The notes under the pieces were generated by a model. That model did not search any database and was not told the DNA's origin. It saw nothing but the letters and a program-made list of their open reading frames with translations. From positions 1 through 16,687 of the forward strand of contig JAZSMJ010000083.1 of NCBI GenBank assembly GCA_045535815.1: a stretch of 16,687 bases of DNA. Reading direction: 5' to 3'. Source of the DNA: JAZSMJ01 sp045535815. GTDB lineage: Bacteria > Bacillota > Clostridia > Oscillospirales > CAG-272. Below are positions 1 through 5,910 of this stretch, piece after piece (the first letter of the stretch is position 1; the number at the start of each line of letters is the position of its first letter). Both the position numbers and the translations under genes were made by a program.

Positions 1-1595
1 GGATTAGCCTTAAGCTCCTTCATTTCCGCAACAAGCAGAACGTTTTCAAGAAGATCCTCTATACCCATTCTTGTAAGAGCTGACACGGGAACGCAGATAA
101 TATCGCCGCCCCATTCTTCGGGAACGAGCTCGTAGTTGGTAAGATTCTGCATAACCGTTGCAGTTTCTGCACCCGGCTTATCCATCTTATTGATAGCAAC
201 TATTATATCAACGCCTGCTGCCTTTGCATGGTTGATAGCTTCAACAGTCTGGGGCATAATACCGTCATCCTGCGCAACGACGAGAATAGCAATATCGGTT
301 GCCATAGCTCCTCTTGCACGCATGGTTGTAAACGCTTCGTGACCGGGAGTGTCAAGGAAGGTGATATCCTTGCCGTTTATCTTTACTCTGTAAGCACCTA
401 TATGCTGAGTAATACCGCCTGCTTCTCCTGCGGTAACGTTTGTGTGTCTGATAGCGTCAAGAAGTGAGGTCTTACCGTGGTCAACGTGTCCCATAACGAC
501 GACTACGGGAGCTCTTTCAACAAGGCTTGCCTCGTCATCCTCTTTTTCGTCAAACAGCTTATCTTCAATAGTAACGACAACTTCCTTAGAAACGATAGCG
601 CCGAATTCGTCTGCAACGAGATACGCCGTATCGTAATCAACGACCTGGTTAGCACTTGCCATAACACCAAGCTTCATGAGCTTCTTTATTACTTCAGCAA
701 CAGTAACCTTGAGTCTTGATGCGAGGTCGTGTACGACGATCTCCTCGGGAAGCGTTACGTTAAGCGGCTGCTTCTTTATCTGAACAGCCTCCTGCTTCTT
801 CTGCTTATCTGCCATCTGGCGGTCACGGTCATTCTTGAACATACGTGAGCCGGACTGCTTCTGCTTATTGTTATTCTTCTGCTTGTTATTATCGGGGCTG
901 TAGCTCTTTTCAGACACGAAATTATCGAGTCTTTCGTCATACTTGGAAAGGTCTACAGATATAGTTCTCGTATCAACAACACGAGTTCCTCTGCGATTGT
1001 TATTGTCCTCGTTTACGACCTGTATGGTTCTCTCAGAGCCGTCGCTCGGACGCTGATTCATACGGATCTGATTCTGCTGAGGCTGAGGCTTATTTTCACT
1101 CTTCTTTTTCTGATTCTTTTCAGGCTGCTGTATAGGCGCTCTGTTTTCGAATCTTGAGGTTCTGCTCTGTCCTCTGTCAGAAGCTGCCTTGCCCGTATTG
1201 TTAAGGGGCTTCTTCTCAGGAGCCTTGGGTGCTTCGCTCTTCTGAGCGCCCTCTTCCTTCTTCTGCTCTGCAGGTGCTGCTTCTGCCTTTTCTTCCTTAG
1301 GCTCTTCCTTTGCCTCTTCCTTTACAGCCTTATCCGCCTCGGCTTCTTTCTTGCTATCGGGCTTTTCTACACTCGGAATATACGTTACTCCGTTCATATA
1401 ATCGTCAATGCTTCCGATTATCTGAGCTGCAGACGAAAGCTCTTCCATTATTATATCGTACTCAAACGGCGCAAGAACGGCCATATGAGTTCTTCCTTCA
1501 AATCCATGCTTCTCAAGTATACCTATCAGGTCCTTGCTTTTGGCATTGAGATCCTTCGCAAGATTACTGATTCGGTATTTTTTATTATCCATCAT
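1..1595 (-). CDS. infB: Translation initiation factor IF-2 (3' end outside window)
   Basis: This is the GTPase that brings initiator fMet-tRNA to the 30S subunit and promotes 50S joining, in the cytoplasm. The window holds the first 531 codons; the rest of the G domain and the C-terminal domains lie beyond base 1. In order: an N-terminal helical domain (about 1-60), a long charged Lys/Glu/Gln/Asn-rich linker (about 75-275), an IF2_N domain (about 276-335) and the start of the G domain. G-motifs are visible: G1 GHVDHGKT 369-376, G2 region GGITQHIG near 393-400, G3 DTPG 415-418, G4 NKMD 469-472, G5 SAL 505-507. Two ATGs stand in tandem (1595 and 1592). The first is chosen because GGGAGGG at 1604-1610 lies 8 nt upstream. 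It starts 19 nt after ylxQ and is the last visible gene of the operon. The identification is secure. Confidence 0.98.
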   Translation of the reverse strand, partial: MMDNKKYRISNLAKDLNAKSKDLIGILEKHGFEGRTHMAVLAPFEYDIIMEELSSAAQIIGSIDDYMNGVTYIPSVEKPDSKKEAEADKAVKEEAKEEPKEEKAEAAPAEQKKEEGAQKSEAPKAPEKKPLNNTGKAASDRGQSRTSRFENRAPIQQPEKNQKKKSENKPQPQQNQIRMNQRPSDGSERTIQVVNEDNNNRRGTRVVDTRTISVDLSKYDERLDNFVSEKSYSPDNNKQKNNNKQKQSGSRMFKNDRDRQMADKQKKQEAVQIKKQPLNVTLPEEIVVHDLASRLKVTVAEVIKKLMKLGVMASANQVVDYDTAYLVADEFGAIVSKEVVVTIEDKLFDEKEDDEASLVERAPVVVVMGHVDHGKTSLLDAIRHTNVTAGEAGGITQHIGAYRVKINGKDITFLDTPGHEAFTTMRARGAMATDIAILVVAQDDGIMPQTVEAINHAKAAGVDIIVAINKMDKPGAETATVMQNLTNYELVPEEWGGDIICVPVSALTRMGIEDLLENVLLVAEMKELKAN

Positions 1596-1614
1596 AAGTT
1601 ATACCCTCCCGCAG

Positions 1615-1959
1615 TTACTGCTGTGCCGTGTCGTCTTGGATGTATTGTCTTATCGCCCTGGCGAAATTTATATCGGTAACTCCGACCGACGTTATCGATG
1701 CGCTCTTTCCTATTGCGTGCGAAAGCTCATCAGCGCTCACGTCTATCTTTTTACATTCGACCTCATAATAAGCACAACAATTCTTTACTTTTTTTGTAGT
1801 GTTTTCGGAAGCATCCGCCGTTATGAGAACAACGAACGGGCTGTTTTTTCTGACTCCGACGGTCACCTGCTCAGCTCCTATTATAAGCCTGCCGGCTTTT
1901 CTTGCCATGCCAAGCATCGACAGGAGCTTTTTCTTATTGTTTTCTTCCATCTTTATCAT
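1615..1959 (-). CDS. ylxQ: L7Ae/L30e-family K-turn RNA-binding protein YlxQ
   Basis: A 114-residue L7Ae-fold protein. The family binds kink-turn RNA, but the cellular target of YlxQ is not firmly established. Family signatures visible are the GMARKAGRLIIGAEQV segment near the N-terminus, the hydrophobic strand VVLITADAS followed by a Thr/Lys-rich helix, and a central Cys pair (NCCAYYEV). The C-terminal part ends in DINFARAIRQYI. The start ATG at 1959 overlaps the ylxR stop by four bases (ATGA), which implies translational coupling, and a GGGAAGA site lies a few bases upstream. The in-frame ATG three codons later has no comparable ribosome site. It sits at its usual place between ylxR and infB. 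Confidence 0.93.
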   Translation of the reverse strand: MIKMEENNKKKLLSMLGMARKAGRLIIGAEQVTVGVRKNSPFVVLITADASENTTKKVKNCCAYYEVECKKIDVSADELSHAIGKSASITSVGVTDINFARAIRQYIQDDTAQQ

Positions 1960-2240
1960 AAATCTTCCCGCGAAAGCTCTTCTTCCAGCGTCGCATATAC
2001 TTCATCGGGTATTACGCACTCAAGATTGCTGTCAATTCTCTTGCTCTTTTTTGCTTTCTTTAAGCACTGTATATTTTTGCATATATAAGCGCCTCTGCCC
2101 GATTTCTTTCCGGTAAAGTCAAGTGATACGGTGCCGTCGCTCTGGCGTACCACTCTTATAAGCGTATTTTTCGGCTTTGATTCTCCGCATCCAACGCATT
2201 TTCTCTCCGGTATTTTTTTCTTTTTCTGTATATTTTCCAT
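1956..2240 (-). CDS. ylxR: YlxR (RnpM) family nucleic-acid-binding protein
   Basis: A 94-residue basic protein of the YlxR family, encoded between nusA and ylxQ as in most Firmicutes. The family signature is visible: a CVGCGESKPKNTLIRVVR start with the CxxC pair, the strand SLDFTGKKSGRGAYIC, and the basic segment CLKKAKKSKRID. Published work on the family links it to RNA binding and RNase P modulation, and that role is transferred here by homology only. The C-terminal tail (about residues 75-94) is acidic. The start at 2240 is preceded by GAGG about 10 nt upstream. The gene begins 48 nt after nusA and its stop overlaps the ylxQ start. Confidence 0.94.
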   Translation of the reverse strand: MENIQKKKKIPERKCVGCGESKPKNTLIRVVRQSDGTVSLDFTGKKSGRGAYICKNIQCLKKAKKSKRIDSNLECVIPDEVYATLEEELSREDL

Positions 2241-2288
2241 GCTGAAATTACCTCGCGCCTCCAGATATGGTCTTACGGTCTTCTAAAA

Positions 2289-3317
2289 TCAATACTGAGT
2301 TTTTATATCTATCTTAAATCCCGTAAGACGAGCTGCCAAGCGAGCATTTTGTCCTTCCTTACCTATTGCGAGCGAAAGCTGATCGCTGTCAACTATTACT
2401 CTGCAGCTTCTCTCATCCTCTATCATAACGTCTCTTACCGTTGCAGGTGCAAGCGCCGCTCTGATAAATTCCTCGGGTGTTTCGCTGTATTTTATAACGT
2501 CTATCTTCTCTCCGCCAAGCTCGTCAACGATACCTGCGATTCTGAAGCCCTTGTTACCTATACAAGCACCTATAGGATCAACGTTTTCTTCTCTTGACAT
2601 TACTGCAAGCTTTGTTCTCGATCCTGCTTCTCTCGTTACACCCATAATAACGACCGTTCCGTCCTGTATTTCGGGAACCTCAAGCTCAAACAGTCTCTTA
2701 ACGAGTCCGGGATGAGTTCTCGAAAGTGTTACGATAGGACCTCTCGTTTCCTTCTTTACTTCCATAACGAAGACCTTTACGTGATCTCCTTCTGTAAAGC
2801 TCTCGCCGGGAATCTGCTCAGATTTGAGAAGAGTTGCAATGCTTGTTCCGGTGTCTACCGTAACGTTACCGGTTATCGGATCGATCTTCTGAACTACGGC
2901 AGTTATGATCTCTTCCTTCTTGCTTTCGTATTCCTTTATCATCATTCCGCGTTCTGCTTCTCTTATACCCTGAATGATGACCTGCTTTGCTGTCTGAGCG
3001 CTGAGACGTCTGAAATTCTTGGGCTTGAGCTCTATATCTACCGTGCCGCCGAGAACGTTTCTCTTGCTCATTTTTTTAGCTGCTTCGAGAGATATCTGCG
3101 TCGCCTCGTCTTCAACGACCTCAACTATCTCCTTTTGCTGATATACTCTTATATCCTTCTTTACCTCGTCCATTACGACCTTAACGTTGCTGTTTCCGCC
3201 CTGGTCACGCTTGTAAGCGCTTATAAGCGCTGCCTCAACACGTTCGAGCATATAATCCTTCGGTATGCCCTTTTCTTTTTCCAAAAGATCAAGAGCTGCA
3301 AAAAATTCACTGTTCAT
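2289..3317 (-). CDS. nusA: Transcription termination/antitermination factor NusA
   Basis: NusA binds RNA polymerase and nascent RNA and modulates pausing, termination and antitermination. At 342 residues it has the usual Gram-positive size, with no C-terminal acidic repeats. Domains in order: N-terminal RNAP-binding domain (about 1-125), S1 domain (about 130-200), KH1 (about 225-280) and KH2 (about 290-342). The KH1 loop reads DPIGACIGNKGFRI, a mild variant of the usual GPKGSRV form. KH2 keeps LAIGKEGQNARLAARLTG. The ATG at 3317 has GGAGG at 3333-3337, an unusually wide 15-nt gap. The same GGAGG falls inside a possible 8-codon ORF (3314-3340) whose TGA overlaps the nusA ATG. It follows rimP by 41 nt. 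Confidence 0.97.
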   Translation of the reverse strand: MNSEFFAALDLLEKEKGIPKDYMLERVEAALISAYKRDQGGNSNVKVVMDEVKKDIRVYQQKEIVEVVEDEATQISLEAAKKMSKRNVLGGTVDIELKPKNFRRLSAQTAKQVIIQGIREAERGMMIKEYESKKEEIITAVVQKIDPITGNVTVDTGTSIATLLKSEQIPGESFTEGDHVKVFVMEVKKETRGPIVTLSRTHPGLVKRLFELEVPEIQDGTVVIMGVTREAGSRTKLAVMSREENVDPIGACIGNKGFRIAGIVDELGGEKIDVIKYSETPEEFIRAALAPATVRDVMIEDERSCRVIVDSDQLSLAIGKEGQNARLAARLTGFKIDIKTQY

Positions 3318-3358
3318 GACTTTATTTTGTCTTCCTCCATATATATTGATATATTATT

Positions 3359-3826
3359 TTATTCAAAATCAAAAACTATATTGGCCTTTGAAACCTGGCT
3401 TTTAGGTATCCTTATTTCACTGCCTTCTTCGATCTCAAGCACAACCTCATCATTCTCATATCCTTTGAGAATGCCCGTATACTGCTTCTTTTTTTCAAAT
3501 GCTGTAAACAGACGGAGATTGATCTTCTCACCTATGCAGAAAAGGAAATGCTCCTGTGTTCTGAGCTCTCTTTCAATTCCGGGTGAAGATACCTCAAGAT
3601 AATAGGATTCTTCAATAGGGTCGGCCTCATCTATTATGGTGTCAATAGCTCTGTGCACTCTCTCGCATCCGTCTATGTCAACGCCATCGGGTGAATCGAT
3701 AGTAATGCGGAGATGTCTGCTTGCGCCCTCCTTCACATACTCAACATCCCATATCTGAAAGCCTTCACCGTTTACGGTTTCTTCTATAAGCTCTCTTATT
3801 GTAGATGCTACGTTTTTTCCTGCCAT
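3359..3826 (-). CDS. rimP: Ribosome maturation factor RimP
   Basis: RimP assists maturation of the 30S subunit. The 155-residue product has the family's normal length and two-domain layout. The N-terminal alpha/beta domain contains WDVEYVKEGASRHLRITID, an acidic GVDIDGCERVHRAID segment and the highly conserved YYLEVSSPGIERELR motif (about residues 75-90). The C-terminal SH3-like beta barrel covers about 95-155 (GILKGYENDEVVLEIE). The start at 3826 has GGAG about 9 nt upstream. It is the first gene of the rimP-nusA-ylxR-ylxQ-infB operon, and the promoter and leader hairpin lie just upstream at 3866-3946. Confidence 0.96.
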   Translation of the reverse strand: MAGKNVASTIRELIEETVNGEGFQIWDVEYVKEGASRHLRITIDSPDGVDIDGCERVHRAIDTIIDEADPIEESYYLEVSSPGIERELRTQEHFLFCIGEKINLRLFTAFEKKKQYTGILKGYENDEVVLEIEEGSEIRIPKSQVSKANIVFDFE

Positions 3827-3865
3827 AAATCATACTCCAATACTTTTACTGTTCGTACAATGAAA

Positions 3866-3890
3866 GAAGAGCAGGCATAACCTACTCTTC
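3866..3890 (-). promoter_or_regulatory. Leader hairpin in the rimP operon 5' UTR
   Basis: In the minus-strand transcript, GAAGAGTAGG (3890-3881) pairs with CCTGCTCTTC (3875-3866). That makes a 10-bp stem with one G-U pair and a 5-nt loop. It begins about 20 nt after the predicted start of transcription and ends about 40 nt before the rimP ATG. The bases after it (TTTCATTG) are only weakly U-rich, so it is a doubtful terminator. It may be an attenuator, a protein-binding site (for example feedback by NusA) or an RNA-stability element. The pairing is seen; the function is inferred. Confidence 0.5.
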
Positions 3891-3917
3891 CTTTATCACA
3901 CTATTCATTCTGTATTA

Positions 3918-3946
3918 AGTATATCACACTATTTCAAAAAAAGCAA
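3918..3946 (-). promoter_or_regulatory. Sigma-A promoter of the rimP-infB operon
   Basis: On the minus strand, TTGCTT (3946-3941) and TATACT (3923-3918) are separated by 17 nt, with an extended -10 TG just upstream of the -10 box. Transcription would start near 3911, giving a leader of about 85 nt before rimP. This fits as the main promoter because no gene precedes rimP in the operon. No hairpin terminator is seen between the sigma partner gene (ending at 3980) and this promoter, so some readthrough from upstream is possible. Confidence 0.7.
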
Positions 3947-3979
3947 GTCTTTTTTTAAAAATAATTGAAAAACAAGTTA

Positions 3980-4879
3980 TCAGTTAACCTTTCGATAAAC
4001 GAGGCTTTCAATAATGAGTTTTACCAAATCAACAGCAACAAGTTGCTCGTCGTGGATAACAGTATAGCTGTATATTATGCCACCTTCCATATAATATCCT
4101 GTAGCATGATATAAATTTCCATATTTTACAACTGCGATTTGTGCTTGATTTCCGTGAGAGGTGGTAAAAGAATTAACGGTTGCTGAATCGGAAGCTTGAT
4201 CTTCGCTCAATTCAAGCACCCCATTCTCATTTATATCCGCCAAAGATACTGCAACACCGTATTCCTCCCATTTTCCGGAAAGCGGGATGGTAACTGTCGT
4301 TTGGCAAGATATCCCCTCTCCTACAATGTCGTTTGTACCGGTAAGTTGGATACAGCGAATCTCTCCGTCTGATGAATAAAAGGACACAAGCACAATTTCT
4401 CCGCCCCAGACTACGTTCTCCGGAAGGCCTCCAAGTTTGGGACTCGTGAGAAGAGGAATATCAAGCCACTGCGCTGCTTCATCCCAGGAATCAAATGTTT
4501 TTCCGGACTCATAAATACTTTTTTCAGAGGAAGCATCAAACCGATAGTTTGCCAACTCTGTCATAAGCGCATCAGAAAGCGTTATCATTTCCGGTTCACT
4601 ACTGCCGGTTTGATCTTCATCAGCATCTACTTGCACGACATAGTCAAAAGGTCCACATTCGGGAATCTTAACAGACAAGGATTGGTATATTGAATACGCA
4701 CCAACTGAAAAGAGCAATAAAAAGGCAATACAAGCCACTGCAAAGCCCTTACGCAAAAAGCTTATATGCCGTTGATTTTCGTGTGTTTCAATATTCAGTC
4801 GAACCATATTTACCGTTCGTTCTCCGTCTGCTTCAGATGTTATAGTGTCAAACGCCGATAAAATATCATGATCTTTCAT
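3980..4879 (-). CDS. Membrane-anchored putative anti-sigma factor with EF-hand-like loop
   Basis: A 299-residue protein encoded directly after, and overlapping by 14 nt, an ECF sigma factor gene. That position is the main reason for calling it an anti-sigma factor. Residues 1-43 form a charged cytoplasmic segment; I see no zinc HxxxCxxC motif. Residues 45-66 are one strong transmembrane helix, and the remaining 230 residues are predicted outside the cell. The outer part includes a segment like those in Clostridial anti-sigma/DUF4367-type proteins (TFDSWDEAAQWLDIPLL, about 128-144). It also has a textbook EF-hand-like loop, DINENGVLELSE at 215-226, with acidic or amide residues at positions 1, 3, 5 and 12 and Gly at 6. 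The start has AAAGGA about 10 nt upstream. The specific signal is unknown. Confidence 0.72.
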   Translation of the reverse strand: MKDHDILSAFDTITSEADGERTVNMVRLNIETHENQRHISFLRKGFAVACIAFLLLFSVGAYSIYQSLSVKIPECGPFDYVVQVDADEDQTGSSEPEMITLSDALMTELANYRFDASSEKSIYESGKTFDSWDEAAQWLDIPLLTSPKLGGLPENVVWGGEIVLVSFYSSDGEIRCIQLTGTNDIVGEGISCQTTVTIPLSGKWEEYGVAVSLADINENGVLELSEDQASDSATVNSFTTSHGNQAQIAVVKYGNLYHATGYYMEGGIIYSYTVIHDEQLVAVDLVKLIIESLVYRKVN

Positions 4880-5345
4880 AATTGTTCATCCTTTCTAAAA
4901 TGGTTTTTAGTTTTTTCTTTGCTAAGGAGCATCTCTTTCTTGCCCAGGGTTCGTTTTTATGAAAACGGGTTGCAATTTCATCATATCCGCATTCATCAAC
5001 TACCCTGCTGTATAGGATCGCACGATCAATTGGCGGCAGCTCCAAAAGTGCGCACTCCATTGCTTCGGACAAAATATTTTTCATTTTATCGGGAGTCTTT
5101 GGTTGCTTAAACCGTTTTCTGAAACGAATCATATCAATACATACCCTATATGCAGTTCGATAGATAAATGCATATGCCGCCTTTTCATCTTTGATACGAT
5201 ATAAATTTTTCCACAATCGGACAAATGATTCCTGTGCGGCATCTTCGGCATCTGCTGATCCGACGATCGCAGCACAGTATTTTGTTAGATTTGACGCTGC
5301 TGACGTCAAAAAAGCGTCAAAATCGAAATCTGTGGGCAAGCTCAT
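4866..5345 (-). CDS. ECF-type RNA polymerase sigma factor
   Basis: A sigma-70-family extracytoplasmic-function regulator of 159 residues. Region 2 is recognisable in EDAAQESFVRLWKNLYRIKD and in the downstream helix AFIYRTAYRVCIDMIRFRKR. Region 4 runs from ALLELPPIDRAILYSR through the helix-turn-helix GYDEIATRFHKNEPWARKRC to a Lys-rich end. No extra C-terminal domain is present. The ATG at 5345 is preferred over an in-frame TTG at 5357, although the purine-rich AAAGAAGG lies very close to the ATG, so the exact start is uncertain. Its stop lies inside the downstream membrane gene, which implies coupled translation of sigma factor and putative inhibitor. Target genes cannot be read from this window. 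Confidence 0.9.
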   Translation of the reverse strand: MSLPTDFDFDAFLTSAASNLTKYCAAIVGSADAEDAAQESFVRLWKNLYRIKDEKAAYAFIYRTAYRVCIDMIRFRKRFKQPKTPDKMKNILSEAMECALLELPPIDRAILYSRVVDECGYDEIATRFHKNEPWARKRCSLAKKKLKTILERMNNYERS

Positions 5346-5365
5346 ACCTTCTTTCAAAGATTTTT

Positions 5366-5379
5366 ACGTAAATTTACGT
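5366..5379. promoter_or_regulatory. 14-bp perfect palindrome upstream of the sigma gene
   Basis: ACGTAAATTTACGT reads identically on both strands and is centred about 27 bp before the sigma ATG. An AT-rich stretch with a possible -10-like TATTAT (5390-5385) lies just upstream on the minus strand, but I cannot pair it with a good -35. Its symmetry and position suggest a dimeric regulator's operator, or a site controlling sigma autoregulation. The palindrome is seen; its role is inferred. Confidence 0.4.
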
Positions 5380-5445
5380 TTCATATAATAAACGGAGCAG
5401 GCATTATGATTTGTGAAGGGTAAAAAGAAATATTTCAAAAAAGTG

Positions 5446-5495
5446 AAACGCCCGGTTCGGTTGCCGGGAATCCCCGTCAACTGAAACAGGCGTTT
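5446..5495. terminator. Compound hairpin, probable bidirectional terminator
   Basis: An outer 7-bp stem, AAACGCC (5446-5452) with GGCGTTT (5489-5495), encloses an inner hairpin. The inner hairpin is GTTGCCGGG (5460-5468) with CCCGTCAAC (5473-5481), one mismatch and a 4-nt loop. An alternative CCCGG/CCGGG pairing (5451-5455 with 5464-5468) competes with it. Thymines continue directly after the stem on the plus strand. On the minus strand a run of six T follows three bases later. It can end transcription of the small membrane gene at 5562-5810. The elaborate architecture would also fit a dispersed repeat element. Confidence 0.5.
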
Positions 5496-5561
5496 TTATC
5501 CATTTTGAATGACAGACAACTGTATTCAAGCTGATGATTCTTTCGTCGTTTTTATGTAGTG

Positions 5562-5810
5562 TTAGTCCTTCAATACCTTTGTAAATACAAGAACTGCAAT
5601 AACGATACCTGCAAGAATGTACAGTTCAACGATAGATCCGATAAGACCGAGAACCATATCGATAAGTCCCAACGGAATTATCCAGCCTACAAGGCCCAGC
5701 GCAAATCCTATTACTAATCCTACAACAAGATAAATAATAATGGTCACTACAAGTGAAGCTACGTCATTTGCCTTGAATGAAAACGGAAAAACTTTTTTCA
5801 AAAGATCCAT
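5562..5810 (-). CDS. Small two-helix membrane protein, unknown function
   Basis: An 82-residue hydrophobic protein. A short amphipathic start (MDLLKKVFPFSFKANDVA) is followed by a Gly-rich membrane helix (about 19-45) and a second membrane stretch (about 50-77), ending in a Lys-rich tail (KVLKD). The layout resembles short uncharacterised membrane proteins common in Clostridia; I do not recognise a function. The ATG at 5810 has AGGAG 8 nt upstream. It has its own promoter (5868-5895), a 5' hairpin and a downstream hairpin, so it appears to be a single-gene transcription unit. Nothing links it to the beta-galactosidase or the sigma factor except position. Confidence 0.75.
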   Translation of the reverse strand: MDLLKKVFPFSFKANDVASLVVTIIIYLVVGLVIGFALGLVGWIIPLGLIDMVLGLIGSIVELYILAGIVIAVLVFTKVLKD

Positions 5811-5835
5811 GATAACATCTCCTAAAGAATTATTT

Positions 5836-5857
5836 TCTGCCTATACGCTTCGGCAGA
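5836..5857 (-). promoter_or_regulatory. 5'-end hairpin of the small membrane protein mRNA
   Basis: TCTGCC (5857-5852 on the minus strand) pairs with GGCAGA (5841-5836) across a 10-nt loop. The stem begins within a few bases of the transcription start predicted from the promoter at 5868-5895, so the mRNA would begin with a hairpin. Such 5' stems often protect short mRNAs from decay. That role is inferred. Confidence 0.35.
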
Positions 5858-5867
5858 TACTGTAATA

Positions 5868-5895
5868 ATTATATCACTTTGCAGGAAAAAGTCAA
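5868..5895 (-). promoter_or_regulatory. Sigma-A promoter of the small membrane protein gene
   Basis: On the minus strand TTGACT (5895-5890) and TATAAT (5873-5868) are 16 nt apart, and TG two bases upstream of the -10 box gives it an extended form. Transcription would start near 5861, about 50 nt before the ATG at 5810. The site lies in the 100-nt gap after the beta-galactosidase stop. Confidence 0.65.
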
Positions 5896-5910
5896 TAAAC
5901 GTTTTTTATA

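Noticed and set aside
2712..3602. A long plus-strand open frame of 296 codons opposite nusA and rimP.
   Set aside because: It runs antisense to two certain housekeeping genes, is Tyr/Leu/Phe/Ser-rich in a shadow-frame manner, has no family motif and crosses the rimP-nusA boundary.
5346..5357. TTG at 5357 as the sigma factor start.
   Set aside because: No ribosome site precedes it, and the ATG at 5345 gives a normal-length ECF sigma factor.
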